Source of the DNA: Novosphingobium album (ex Hu et al. 2023)
GTDB taxonomy: Bacteria; Pseudomonadota; Alphaproteobacteria; Sphingomonadales; Sphingomonadaceae
NCBI RefSeq assembly: GCF_022832385.1
Contig: NZ_JALHLE010000031.1
Location: 1-55,017, forward strand
DNA length: 55,017 bases
Direction of reading: 5' to 3'
Shown here in pieces: positions 42,578 to 52,752 of the stretch (positions are counted from its first letter, which is position 1; the number at the start of each line of letters is the position of its first letter). Below the pieces are notes generated by a model. The model worked only from the letters and a program-made list of their open reading frames with translations, had not been told where the DNA came from and did not search any database. A program made the translations under genes and the position numbers.

Positions 42578-42976
42578 ATGGAAGGCCGGGGGAAGGTCCT
42601 CATCGTGGAGGACGAATTCCTGGTTGCCCTGCAACTGGAAGACATTCTCGAGGGAGGCGGACACGCGGTTGTCGGAACCGTTCCCGATCTCGCATCGCTC
42701 GGGGGCCTGTCGGAAGCGCCGGACGTGGCGCTGGTGGATCTCAACCTGCGTGATGGTCTTACCGGGCCCGTGGCGGCCCGCCAGCTTGCAGGGCAGTACG
42801 GCGCGCGCGTGATCTACGTGACGGCCAATCCCGGACAGATCGACACGCCCGCCGAAACCGCGATCGGAGTGGTCCAGAAGCCGTTTACGCGCCAGTCGAT
42901 TCTGGCAGCGATTGCCTATGCGCTGGCAGGCTGCCCCGTTTCGGGCCGCCCGGCCGACCTCGAGCCATTGCGCTGA
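42578..42976 (+). CDS. Receiver-only response regulator
   Basis: A stand-alone receiver of about 132 residues with acidic ED at the start (VLIVEDEFLVALQLE), the phospho-Asp in ALVDLNLRDG, T in YVTANP and K in VVQKPF. It lacks an output domain. It is closest in pattern to the PhyR receiver and lies 40 bases after the second sigma gene, so it may act as a phosphate sink or relay in the same stress pathway. ATG 42578 is used; an in-frame TTG at 42563 with AAGGA upstream is possible. Confidence 0.85.
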   Translation: MEGRGKVLIVEDEFLVALQLEDILEGGGHAVVGTVPDLASLGGLSEAPDVALVDLNLRDGLTGPVAARQLAGQYGARVIYVTANPGQIDTPAETAIGVVQKPFTRQSILAAIAYALAGCPVSGRPADLEPLR

Positions 42977-43057
42977 CAGGCAGCCCCGTGCGCTCTAGTT
43001 GGTGAGGACAAGGAATCCGTGGCGGCGCTTGTCGTTTTACCTGTGCACGCATCACCG

Positions 43058-43082
43058 GGAACCGGAGCCTTCCAGGCGGGTT
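43058..43082 (+). promoter_or_regulatory. Possible EcfG promoter of the Crp/Fnr gene
   Basis: GGAAC at 43058-43062 is followed after 16 bases by GGTT (43079-43082), one mismatch from CGTT. A weaker GGAAT-N16-CGTT lies at 43012-43036. The gene starts at 43125. Confidence 0.45.
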
Positions 43083-43124
43083 GAGCGCTTCAGAGACTGA
43101 ATCCCAAACACCGGGTAACCCCCT

Positions 43125-43859
43125 ATGTCCCCATTCCCCCCGCATCCGAATGCCAGCGACCTGCTCGCCGCGCTTCGGCCCCGGGAGCAGGCGCTCCTGA
43201 CGCGGCATCTTTCCGATTGCGTGCTGGATGCAGGGGCGGTGATCCACAAGCCGGGTGATGCAGTCGACCACTGTTACCTGCCGACAGGCGCGGCGCTGTG
43301 TTCGTACATCGTCGAACTCGATGACGGAACGGCCATCGAGACAATGCTGATCGGCCGGGAAGGGGCGCTGGGCGGGTTTGTCAGCCATGGTTCGATACCC
43401 GCCTATGCCCGGGCGGAGGTGCTGCACGGCGGGCTGTTCCGGCGCATTGCCTTGCACGAACTCGAAGCCGCCAAGCGTGCGTCCCCGGCGATCGCGAACC
43501 TGTTCGCCTGCTATGCCGACTGCATGATGGCGCAAGTGTTCCAGTCGATCGCCTGCAACGCCGTCCACACCATCGAACAGCGCGCGGCGAAATGGCTTGG
43601 CGCCGCTGTTGACCGAATTGGCGACGCCAACGTGACAATGAGGCAGGATCAACTCGCCGCGATGATGGGGATCGGCCGCAGTTATGCGAGCCGCGTGCTG
43701 CAGCGCTTCAAGCACGACGGACTGCTGCGCACGCGCCGGGGTGGCATCGTGGTGCTCGACCGGGATGCCCTGCAAAACCGCGCCTGCTCGTGCAATGTCC
43801 ACGTTTCGGCGCATTTCGAAAGGGTGCTGGGCGGTGTTTATCCGGACATGGAGGGATAG
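43125..43859 (+). CDS. Crp/Fnr family transcriptional regulator
   Basis: A 244-residue regulator. It has an N-terminal cyclic-nucleotide-binding-like beta-roll (PGDAVDHCYLPTGAALCSYIVE, MLIGREGALGGF), a long dimer helix (ALHELEAAKRA-type to about 150) and a C-terminal winged HTH (QDQLAAMMGIGRSYASRVLQRFKHDGLL). It has no Fnr-type N-terminal cysteine cluster, so direct [4Fe-4S] sensing is unlikely; the effector is unknown. It sits at the end of the stress locus behind possible EcfG sites. Confidence 0.88.
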   Translation: MSPFPPHPNASDLLAALRPREQALLTRHLSDCVLDAGAVIHKPGDAVDHCYLPTGAALCSYIVELDDGTAIETMLIGREGALGGFVSHGSIPAYARAEVLHGGLFRRIALHELEAAKRASPAIANLFACYADCMMAQVFQSIACNAVHTIEQRAAKWLGAAVDRIGDANVTMRQDQLAAMMGIGRSYASRVLQRFKHDGLLRTRRGGIVVLDRDALQNRACSCNVHVSAHFERVLGGVYPDMEG

Positions 43860-44002
43860 CGCCGGCGCCTTCCCCTGCGAAAGGGGCGGCACTGCCAAAA
43901 AAGCGTCACGCCACAGACGCGAAACTGCCAATGTTTTTGCGCAATAGTGCCATCAATGTCCTCTAGCTAGCGCTGCTCCAGTTAATATTGCGGGGCAGTA
44001 GC

Positions 44003-46477
44003 ATGACCGAGATTCTCCCTACCAACGGCTATACCGACGGCGACGTCGACACCAATCCGAGCACCCAGATCTCGCTCGAGGCGCTGGCCGAGGCGCGCTA
44101 TTCGCGCCGCCAGGCACTGCTGCGCGGCGCAGGTGCCACGACCATGGCCGTGCTGGGCACAAGTGTGCTCGCGGCCTGCGGCGGTGATAACAACGAAACC
44201 ACGCTCGTGGTCTCCGCCGGTGACAGCGCCGCGACCAGTTCGGGCCGCGTCGTCGTGCTGACGGGCTCGGTCACCGCCGGCAACACCGGCGTGACCTCGT
44301 CCGCCTGGGCGCAGAACAGCGGCACCACTGTCGACCTGACCATTTCCGGCCTTACTGCCACCTTCATCGCTCCGGCCGTCTCGGCCGCGACGGATCTGAA
44401 GTTCAGCTTCGCCGTGACGAATGCCGATGGCGAGACCGCGGTGTCGACCACCACGGTCCGCGTTTCGCCTGCCGCACTCGGCTTCACCGCCATCGCGCAC
44501 AGCCTGGAAGACATCGCCGTCGTCCCGGCGGGCTATTCGGTCACCGTCATGACACGTCTGGGTGATCCGCTGGCGGCGGGCGTTGCCGCCTATGCCAACG
44601 ACGGCACCGACGACAACTTCGCCCAGCGCATCGGCGACCATGGTGACGCGCTGCACTTCTTCGGTCTGTCCGCCGCCGGTTCGCGCGACGACAGCAGTTC
44701 GACGCGCGGCCTCATGGTGCAGAACCACGAGAACCTGAGCGTTGATTACCTCCACCCGAGCGGCCCGACCAATGTCTCGACCGGCCCGCGCCCCGCTGAC
44801 GAGGCGAAGAAGGAAATCGAGGCGCACGGCGTTTCGGTTTCCGAATATGCCGACAGCGGCGACCGCACCTGGGCCTATGTCCAGAGCAGCAGCTTCAACC
44901 GCCGCATTACGCCGATGACGCCGATGGCGTTCCACGGTCCGGCCGCCGGTTCGGCGATGCTGGTCACCGCCTATTCCAACAACGGCACCGCCGGCCGCGG
45001 CACCATCAACAACTGCGCCAACGGCATTTCGGGCTGGGCGACCAACCTGACCTGCGAGGAAAACTGGGCCGGCTACTTCCGCCGCGATGCGTCCGACGCG
45101 GCGCTGCGCACCGGTAACGAACTGCGCGCGCTGGCCCGCTACGGCGTCAGCAGCAAGACAGGCAACTATGCCTGGTCGACCGTCGCCTCGACCGAGGCCA
45201 TGTTCCAGAAGTGGAACGCCACCATCACCGGCGCCAGCGCCGCGGCCGACTACCGCTACGAACCCAACCAGTATGGCTGGGTGGTCGAGATCGATCCCTA
45301 TGACCCTACTTCGACCCCGCGCAAGCGCACCGCGCTCGGCCGCTGCGGCCACGAAGGCGCCTTCGTGCGCGTCGTCGCAGGCCAGAAGGTCGGCGTCTAC
45401 ATGGGCGACGATAGCCGCGGCGAGTATCTCTACAAGTACGTCTCGAACACCGCGTTCGATTCCGCCGATGCCAGCGCCAGCGACCGCCTGGGCGTGGGTG
45501 ACAAGTACCTCGACAACGGCACGCTCTATGTGGCGAAGTTCAACGCCGACGGTACCGGCCAGTGGCTGCAGCTGGTCTATGGTTCGGTCCCGAGCCTGCC
45601 TGCGACGGGCACCTACCCCGAATACGTCTTCGCCGACCAGGCCGACGTGCTCGTCAACACGCGCCTTGCCGCGGACGCCCTAGGCGCCACGCCGATGGAC
45701 CGTCCGGAATGGACCGCCGGCAATCCGGTGACCGGTGAAATCTACCTCACTCTCACCAACAGCAATGCCTCGAAGCGGCCGCTGAATGGCACCGATGCGG
45801 CCAACCCACGCCACTATGGCGACCCGAACCTTTCGGGCTCGACCAGCTACGGCAACCCGAACGGCCACATCATCCGTCTGCGCGAAGATGGCGACACCAC
45901 CGATGCGACCACCTTCAAGTGGGACATCTACCTGTTCGGCGCTGACGCCACCGACTACCCGTCGGATGCCAATGTCAATGTCTCGGGCCTCACCACCAGC
46001 AACGACTTCTCGAGCCCGGACGGCCTGTATTTCTCGCGCGACACCAACCCGGCGGGCCAGATCAATCCGGTGCTGTGGATCGAAACCGATGACGGCGCGA
46101 TGACCGACCGTACCAACTGCATGCTGCTCGCCGCCCTTCCGGGCAATGTCGGCGACGGCGGTGCGACCACGCTGACCAACAAGGACAAGGATGGCAACAC
46201 GGCCACGCAGGCGACGTTCGCCGGTACCGCCGCGACGGCCGCCAACCTGCGCCGTTTCCTTGTAGGCCCGGTCGAATGCGAGATCACCGGCATCGACATG
46301 ACGCCGGACGGCCGCACGCTGTTCGTCGGCATCCAGCATCCGGGCGAGAATGGCGATGCTGCCGCGCCGAGCAGCCACTGGCCCGACAGCCAGGCCGGTA
46401 CGGCGGCCGCCACCGTTCGTCCTCGCTCGGCGATCATTGCGATCACCAAGGATGATGGTGGCATCATCGGTCTCTAA
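44003..46477 (+). CDS. PhoX family alkaline phosphatase (Tat-exported, likely lipoprotein)
   Basis: A large protein of 824 residues. The N-terminus has the twin-arginine signal SRRQALLRG (S34-R36) and a lipobox ending at C59 (SVLAAC), so it is probably exported folded by Tat and then lipidated. Residues ~65-160 form a beta-rich Ig/PKD-like domain (VVLTGSVTAGNTGV...FAVTNADGETAVSTTTVRV). The PhoX/DUF839 domain follows with GLMVQNHENLS, TCEENWAGYF and GRCGHEGAFVRVV. PhoX enzymes are calcium/iron phosphatases that release phosphate from organic esters. The extra domain makes it longer than a typical PhoX. Confidence 0.87.
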   Translation: MTEILPTNGYTDGDVDTNPSTQISLEALAEARYSRRQALLRGAGATTMAVLGTSVLAACGGDNNETTLVVSAGDSAATSSGRVVVLTGSVTAGNTGVTSSAWAQNSGTTVDLTISGLTATFIAPAVSAATDLKFSFAVTNADGETAVSTTTVRVSPAALGFTAIAHSLEDIAVVPAGYSVTVMTRLGDPLAAGVAAYANDGTDDNFAQRIGDHGDALHFFGLSAAGSRDDSSSTRGLMVQNHENLSVDYLHPSGPTNVSTGPRPADEAKKEIEAHGVSVSEYADSGDRTWAYVQSSSFNRRITPMTPMAFHGPAAGSAMLVTAYSNNGTAGRGTINNCANGISGWATNLTCEENWAGYFRRDASDAALRTGNELRALARYGVSSKTGNYAWSTVASTEAMFQKWNATITGASAAADYRYEPNQYGWVVEIDPYDPTSTPRKRTALGRCGHEGAFVRVVAGQKVGVYMGDDSRGEYLYKYVSNTAFDSADASASDRLGVGDKYLDNGTLYVAKFNADGTGQWLQLVYGSVPSLPATGTYPEYVFADQADVLVNTRLAADALGATPMDRPEWTAGNPVTGEIYLTLTNSNASKRPLNGTDAANPRHYGDPNLSGSTSYGNPNGHIIRLREDGDTTDATTFKWDIYLFGADATDYPSDANVNVSGLTTSNDFSSPDGLYFSRDTNPAGQINPVLWIETDDGAMTDRTNCMLLAALPGNVGDGGATTLTNKDKDGNTATQATFAGTAATAANLRRFLVGPVECEITGIDMTPDGRTLFVGIQHPGENGDAAAPSSHWPDSQAGTAAATVRPRSAIIAITKDDGGIIGL

Positions 46478-46509
46478 GTCTTGGAGCTTCCTTCGGGAAG
46501 AATGCAGAG

Positions 46510-46547
46510 GGGAGGGGGCGCCCGGTGCGCCTCCTCCCTTTTCTGTT
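46510..46547 (+). terminator. Intrinsic terminator after the PhoX gene
   Basis: GGGAGGGGGCGC pairs with GCGCCTCCTCCC (one G-T pair) around a 5-base loop, followed by TTTTCTGTT. Confidence 0.85.
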
Positions 46548-46587
46548 GCTGCGCGGCGGCGGGGCCGCCACGCCGGTCACGCGCGGA

Positions 46588-49083
46588 TCAGAAGCGGTAG
46601 CCCATCTCCACGCCCACCAGGCGGCGTGCACCCGGTGAAATGAACGAGCCGCCGAATTCGACTGCCGGGATGACCTCTTCCAGGTATTTCCGGTTCAGGA
46701 CATTGTTGGCAAAGACCGACAGATCCCAGTTTTCGCCGGAAAGCCCGGCACGCACGTTGAGGACGCCGAAGGCCTCACGCTTGGCAACATCGTATTTCGC
46801 ATCGCCGACGAAGGCCGGCAGGGCCAGCGCCGAGATCGGCAGCAGCCCGCTGAACAGCGTCGGGTTGGTCTGGTTCTGCACGGTGTGGAACCACGTCGGG
46901 CCGGTGATGCGGTAGTCCATGCGCACCACAAGATCGGTCGACGGGGCAATCGGCGCCTCGATTTCCGAGCCGATGTTGATGGTGTAGTCCGCCGTGTAGG
47001 GAGACTTGTTTCCGACCGTATTGGGTCGTGAGCTGTTCTTCTTGATCTCGCTGTCGGTCACGTTGGCCGATCCGAAGATCTTCCAGCCGGGAATGATCTT
47101 GGCGGCGACGTTGGCCTCGACGCCCTTCACATCGACACGGTCGATGTTGGAGACGACACGCAGCAGGCCGAACGAGCCGACGAAGAATTCGAAGAACTGC
47201 ATGTCGCTGATGCGCGTGTAGTAACCGGCGAGGTCGAAGGTGACCCGTCCGTTCAGCATCGAGCCCTTCACGCCCAGTTCGAACGCGCTCGAGGTTTCCT
47301 TCTTGTAGTCGTCCGAGATGGTGACATCGGTGCCGAGGAACTGGTTGAAGGTCTGGTCGATGACAGCGGCAGACCCCTGGTTGTTGAAGCCGCCCGACTT
47401 GAAGCCGATTCCCCAGTTGCCGTAGATGTTGAGTTCCGGACTCGGTTCCCAGCTCAGGCTGATCTTGGGTTCGAGCTGCTTGTAGGTGCGCGACTTCGGG
47501 GTAAGTGCGCCGAAGGCCTGGCCGGGGTTGATCGGGCCGCCGGTGAAGGGGTCGAGCGCGTCGGGCACCAGCGACGATGTCCGCCGCTGCTCGATGTCGT
47601 AGCGCAGCGCCATCCCGGCGTTCAGGCCATTGTCGCCCTTGTAGTCGATCGAGCCGAAGCCCGCGTAGACATTGCTGCGGAACTTGTCCGCCAGCAGCAT
47701 CGAGGTGGGATTGTCGCTGGTAGGATCGTTGTAGAGCGAATGGCTCACCCCGTTGCCGTTTTCCGCGCCGAGGCTGACACCCACCTTGCGGTCGATGTGC
47801 AGGTAATAGGCGCCGAACTGCCAGGAGAGAGGGCCGGTCCCTTTCGACGACAGGCGGATTTCGCCGCTGACGTCCTTCTGGTTGCGGATCTGGAGCTGGC
47901 TGCCGTCACAGGTCGCCGGGCTGTAGGCGCCGAAGGTGGAGCCGTTCGCCGGGGCGAAGATGAAGGGAACGGGGATCTGGCCGATGAAACCAGGCTGGTT
48001 GACCGGAAAGCCCGTGAGCGCTGCAGTGCTGGCAAAGCAGGCATCGACCACGCCCTGCACGGTGGGATCGACGGCGCTGATTTAGCGCGCGAAGTCCGCG
48101 GAGGTTCCGTCTGCGGTCAGGCTCTGCCGGACGTCCGAATAGAGTGCCCAGGCCGTCAGCTTGGTCGAGCCGAAATCGTGCTCCAGCTTGGCGGATATGT
48201 CGAAGGTCTTCTGCGTATTGGTCGGCCGGATGTTGCTGTAATAGTTGAATTCGTGGTCGTTTACGTTCTCGTAGAAGGCCGGATTGACCGCAGCGAAGTT
48301 GGGCAGGTGGAACGATGCATTGAAGTTGATCGATGCACCGGTGAGCTTCGAATAGCGCGATTTCACGTCGAGTTCGGTGGCGTCGCCGATTTCGGCGGTC
48401 AGACGCCCATCGACGCTCCACACTTTCTGGTCGTCCACGACCTTGCGGTTGTCGAGATAGGCGTTGCGGAAATAGCCGTCGGTCGTGCGGTAGTACCCGG
48501 ATACCAGCGCACCTACGCCTTCCGCCAATGGCCCGGAAAGGTATGCGGTCGCTTCGTAGGTGTTGCGCTCGGCGGCACTGGCCCGCAGCGCGCCTTCCAG
48601 CTGGTCGCCGGGCTTGGCGGTCTGGATGACGATCGCGCCCGCGGCGGCATTGCGGCCGTAGATGGCGCCTTGCGGGCCTTTCAGGATTTCGATCTGCCGC
48701 AGCGTGCCCTGCGTCTGGTTGAGTTGCGCCGTGTTGGTCTTGAGAATGCCGTCGACGACAAGCGCGACCGAGCTTTCGGCATCGCGCGCCCCGTTCATGC
48801 CGCGAATATAGATCTGGGTGTCGCCGGCCTCTGCCGTGCCCGTCACGATCGTGACACCGGGCGTCAGCTGGGCAAAATCCTGGGCCTTGTTGGCACCGGT
48901 GCGGATCAGGGTGTCCGCCGTGATAACCGTCACGGAAGCCGGAACGTCCTGCAGGCGTTCGTCCTGACGGCGGGCCGTCACCATGATCTCGTTGGCCGCC
49001 CCCGGATCGGCCATCTCCTGCGCCTGAGCGGCCGCCGCGACGCAGATCGAGCTCAGAGCACATCCGATGTAGGCTAGTTTCAT
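46588..49083 (-). pseudogene. TonB-dependent receptor interrupted by an in-frame TAA
   Basis: One continuous frame of 832 codons encodes a TonB-dependent receptor: a signal peptide ending in AAAQAQ, the TonB-box-like ANEIMVTARR, a plug domain (DVPASVTVIT, QIYIRGMNGARD, EILKGPQGAIYGRNAAAGAIV) and a barrel ending in VEMGYRF at the C-terminus. A TAA at 48082-48084 interrupts it after ...SADFAR and before ISAVDPTVQ. The frame is the same on both sides, so a single base change rather than a frameshift is the simplest cause. The downstream barrel half is intact. It may be a pseudogene, read-through, or a sequencing error. The start is ATG 49083. Confidence 0.8.
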
Positions 49084-49313
49084 TTTGCGCACCCCAGTTT
49101 TCAGGGGCAACGTGAATCTCGCCCCAACCGGGGAGGGTCTCACCCGATAGGCCTGTCGCAACTTTTTGTCTGAAAATATCCGACTGTCGGATTGTCTGGG
49201 GGAAATTTCGGGAGTTGGAAAGCCGCGCGTGCATCGCCATGGGCCACATGCCCATTCTCCGGAATTTGATCTAACCCCTTGTTACGGCGCCGGGGCGGTT
49301 CCATGGTCCGGCC

Positions 49314-50936
49314 ATGACACAGCCTCTCACCCTGACGTTGAACGGCGCCGCGCGGACGGTAACCGGTTCCTGTCACGAATTCGTGTTCGGCAAGACGCGC
49401 GTGCTTGTCGATTGCGGGATGTTCCAGGGATCGCGAACGCTCGAAGGGCTCAATGCCAGCCCGTTCGGCTTCAATCCGCACCATGTCGATGCGGTGGTGC
49501 TGACCCATGCGCACATCGATCATTCGGGCCTTCTGCCACGCCTCGTTGCCGAAGGGTTCAGCGGGCCGATCTGGTGCACGCAGGCAACCGCCGACCTGCT
49601 CGAATACATGCTGGCCGATTCCGGGCGCATTCACGAGGCTGATACCGCCCGCCGCAACCGCCGCCGCGACCGGGCGGGCGAGGAACCCTTCGAACCGCTC
49701 TATACCGAAGCCGATGCCATGGCCGCATGGGGCCTGTGCCGTCCGGTGGAGCGCGAGGAATGGTTCGAACCGGCTCCCGGTTTCCGCGCGCGGCTGTGGA
49801 ACGCGGGGCATATCCTCGGCTCGGCCTCGGTCGAAATGGAGGCGGGCGGCACGCGTGTCATGTGCTCGGGCGATATCGGGCCGGACAACAAGGCCTTCCA
49901 TCCCGATCCCGAAGGGCCTTCGGGCTTCGACCACGTGCTTTGCGAAAGCACCTATGGCGACCGCCGCCGCGAGCGGGTGACGATCGAGGCGCGGCGCAAG
50001 GTGCTGGAGGCGGAAATCCGCGGGGCGCTGGACCGGGGCGGGAACCTGCTCATTCCCAGCTTCGCGCTGGAACGCACGCAGGAACTGCTGCTCGACATCG
50101 TCGAACTGTTGCGGGCCAAGGCGATCCCGCCGGTGCCGGTGTTCATCGACTCGCCGCTCGCCAGCCATGCGACCGACGTGTTCAAGCGCCATGCCGCCGA
50201 GCTGGAGGACCTCCACGGCTCCTGCGTGTTCACGCATCCGCAGCTCCATTTCGTGGAAAGCGTGCAGGAATCGATCCGGCTCAATTCGGTGAGCGGCGCG
50301 ATCATCCTGGCCGCCTCGGGCATGTGCGAGGGCGGGCGCATCCGCCATCACCTGATCCACAACCTCTACCGCCGCGAGGCGACCGTCCTGTTCGTCGGCT
50401 ATCAGGCGGCGGGCACGCTCGGCCGGGTGATCCTGGACGGTGCGCAGCGGGTGCGCATTTCCGGGCAGGACGTGCACGTGCGCGCGTCGATCCGGCGTAT
50501 CGATTCCTACTCGGCCCATGCGGATCAGTCCGAACTGCTCGACTGGGTGGCCGCCCGCGCGCCGATTCACGGCAGTGTGTTCCTCGTTCATGGCGAGGAC
50601 AGCGGGCTGGAAACCATGCGCCAGCTCGCACAGACCCGCGCGCCCGATGCCACGATGGTCGTTCCGTCGATCGGCGAGACCTGGGAGCTGCCTGCGGGCG
50701 CACCCGCACGGCGCACGAAGACGGGCCGCGAGGACATTGCCCAGAGCCTCGGGCACGACTGGCAGAACGCCTATGCCTCCTTCGTCACCGGCCTCAAGCG
50801 CGACCTCGGCCGCATCGAGGACGAGAAGGCGCGCGAAGAGGCTCTGGCGCAGATGCGCAAGGTGCTCGACAGCTATGCCGCGCACCGGGACGGGCGGCGC
50901 AGGCACGCGGCGGAGAAGGCATCCCGCGAGCGATGA
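49314..50936 (+). CDS. Beta-CASP metallo-beta-lactamase-fold nuclease
   Basis: A cytoplasmic protein of 540 residues. The metallo-beta-lactamase domain has HAHIDHSG (motif II, near residue 65-72), NAGHILGSA (near 165) and SGDIGPDN; the beta-CASP insertion holds the CESTYGDRRRER region and ASGMCEGGRIRHHL. The C-terminus has the RMMP-type SYSAHADQSELLDWV. It probably cuts or degrades RNA (CPSF73/YtqJ-like group) with two zinc ions. No partner genes are adjacent. ATG 49314 is the family-like start. Confidence 0.9.
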   Translation: MTQPLTLTLNGAARTVTGSCHEFVFGKTRVLVDCGMFQGSRTLEGLNASPFGFNPHHVDAVVLTHAHIDHSGLLPRLVAEGFSGPIWCTQATADLLEYMLADSGRIHEADTARRNRRRDRAGEEPFEPLYTEADAMAAWGLCRPVEREEWFEPAPGFRARLWNAGHILGSASVEMEAGGTRVMCSGDIGPDNKAFHPDPEGPSGFDHVLCESTYGDRRRERVTIEARRKVLEAEIRGALDRGGNLLIPSFALERTQELLLDIVELLRAKAIPPVPVFIDSPLASHATDVFKRHAAELEDLHGSCVFTHPQLHFVESVQESIRLNSVSGAIILAASGMCEGGRIRHHLIHNLYRREATVLFVGYQAAGTLGRVILDGAQRVRISGQDVHVRASIRRIDSYSAHADQSELLDWVAARAPIHGSVFLVHGEDSGLETMRQLAQTRAPDATMVVPSIGETWELPAGAPARRTKTGREDIAQSLGHDWQNAYASFVTGLKRDLGRIEDEKAREEALAQMRKVLDSYAAHRDGRRRHAAEKASRER

Positions 50937-51059
50937 GGCCGTTTCGGGTCTGGTGCTCGGCCTCGTGATCCCTTAATAAACACCCCTGTTGAGTAGCGGA
51001 GGGCTTCAAAGTCGCCCCGCGCCGGGAGATCAGGCCACAAGGGCCAAGGGAGACGCAGC

Positions 51060-52478
51060 GTGAAAAAGCCGGAAAAGTTCGAACCCAGCCGCCTGACTGC
51101 GAAGGACATGGATGACGAGGTGCTGTCGACCTATCCGACAGATGCCTTCCTTTCGAAGGACTACCTCGAGGTGGAGAAGAAGCTGCTCTGGCCCAGGGTC
51201 TGGCAGATGGTCGAGCGGGTGGAGGACCTGCCCAACCCCGGCGACTGGATGACTTACAACGTCGCCGATGAATCGGTGATCGTGCTGCGCAAGGACGACG
51301 GCTCGTTCAAGGCGTTCCACAACGTCTGCCCCCACCGCGGCCGCCAGCTTGTCTCCACGCCCGATCATTTGCCAGGCAAGGTGCATGACGTGCGCGGCAA
51401 CAACCGCAAGAACTTCATCTGCGGCTTCCACGGCTGGACTTTCGATACCGACGGCAACAACACCTACATCCTCGATCCGCAGGACTGGCAGAACAAGCTG
51501 ACGCCCGAGATGACCTGCCTGTCCGAAGTGCAGGTGGATACCTGGGGCGGGTACATCTACATCACCATGGATCCCGACGCGGTGCCGCTGAAGGAGTGGA
51601 TGGGCCGCGCGGGCGAGATCCTGGAGCATTTCGAACTCGACAAGATGCGCTACAAGTGGCGCCAGTGGGCGATCTACGACTGCAACTGGAAGACCGCGAT
51701 CGAGGCCTTCCTCGAACCCTACCACGTCGCGGGCACCCACACCCAGCTGCTCGCCTATGGCGACTACTACGCGCTCTCGAAGCAGTACGGCCTGCACTCG
51801 GTGTCCAGCTACGACACGCGCGAGGAGAAGTTCCAGATGAGCGAGAGCGCGGGCACCACCCGCGCCGGCAAGGGCGACGACGCGCGCGTCTCGACCTACG
51901 AGCTGATCCGCGAGAACTACGAGACGGTGAATTACTCGGCGTCTACAGAGACGCTGGTGAAGGCCGCCAGCCGCTTGGTCGATGAACTGCCCGAGGGCAC
52001 TTCGCCGGCCGAATGCATCGCGCACTGGATCAAGTCCGCCAGGGCCGACGATGCCGCGCGCGGGGTGATCTGGCCGGCCGTGCCGCCGGAGATCAAGAAG
52101 GAGAGCGGACTGGCCTGGGGCCTGTTCCCCAACCAGAACATCCTCCACGGCGAGACGTTCGCGCTGTGCTACCGGGTGCGTCCCTATGGCAATGATCCGG
52201 ACAAGTGCGTGTTCGAAAGCTATGCGCTCGAACGCTTCCCGGAAGGCGAGGAGCCGCGGACCGAATGGGTCTATGCCGATCCCACCGGCGAGAACTGGGG
52301 CTCGGTGCTGGCGCAGGACTTCTCGAACATGCAGTTCGTGCAGAAGGGGATGAAGTCCTCCGGCTTCCGCGGGCCGCTGCCCAACCCGCATCAGGAGCAG
52401 AAGGTGATTAACCTTCATCGCAATCTGGCCAACTTCATGGAGGGCCGTGGCGCTCCGACGAAGCTGGACATCGACTGA
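51060..52478 (+). CDS. Rieske-type aromatic-ring oxygenase, alpha subunit
   Basis: A 472-residue oxygenase subunit. The Rieske [2Fe-2S] ligands are C90/H92 (CPHRG) and C121/H124 (CGFHGW). The spacing between the pairs is 28 residues, about ten more than in naphthalene or biphenyl dioxygenase. The catalytic domain shows NWKTAIEAFLEPYHVAGTH, with iron ligands H222 and H227. It would hydroxylate or demethylate an aromatic or steroid-like substrate; no beta subunit, ferredoxin or reductase gene lies nearby. GTG 51060 follows AAGGGAG. Confidence 0.9.
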   Translation: MKKPEKFEPSRLTAKDMDDEVLSTYPTDAFLSKDYLEVEKKLLWPRVWQMVERVEDLPNPGDWMTYNVADESVIVLRKDDGSFKAFHNVCPHRGRQLVSTPDHLPGKVHDVRGNNRKNFICGFHGWTFDTDGNNTYILDPQDWQNKLTPEMTCLSEVQVDTWGGYIYITMDPDAVPLKEWMGRAGEILEHFELDKMRYKWRQWAIYDCNWKTAIEAFLEPYHVAGTHTQLLAYGDYYALSKQYGLHSVSSYDTREEKFQMSESAGTTRAGKGDDARVSTYELIRENYETVNYSASTETLVKAASRLVDELPEGTSPAECIAHWIKSARADDAARGVIWPAVPPEIKKESGLAWGLFPNQNILHGETFALCYRVRPYGNDPDKCVFESYALERFPEGEEPRTEWVYADPTGENWGSVLAQDFSNMQFVQKGMKSSGFRGPLPNPHQEQKVINLHRNLANFMEGRGAPTKLDID

Positions 52479-52509
52479 CCGCCGCCAGCGCAGGCGGCAA
52501 CACTGCAAT

Positions 52510-52539
52510 CAGGGGCGTGATCACGCGTTCGCGCCCCTG
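52510..52539. terminator. Stem-loop after the Rieske gene
   Basis: CAGGGGCG and CGCCCCTG form an 8-bp stem with a 14-base loop, 32 bases after the Rieske stop. An alternative 12-bp palindrome (GCGTGATCACGC) overlaps it. No T-run follows. Confidence 0.35.
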
Positions 52540-52752
52540 AAGCGCGTTCCGAGCGGTACGGACTCCTCGCGCATCAGCGGTACTCGGTGGTTTTTGGCAG
52601 ATTTGTGGTTGATTTTCGGGTCATGCCGCGCCGGAAAAATTCAAACGATTGCACGACACTTACGAAAGATAGTTCCGTTTTGGATGCAAAATAGTCGCCG
52701 ATGGAGCGGATTAGGGATTAATCCGGACCGCAATCCCCCGTACTGATCGAGT

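Noticed and set aside
43860..44002. A possible Pho box upstream of the PhoX gene
   Set aside because: CTGCCAA and GTGCCAT half-sites occur but at the wrong spacing and with too many mismatches.
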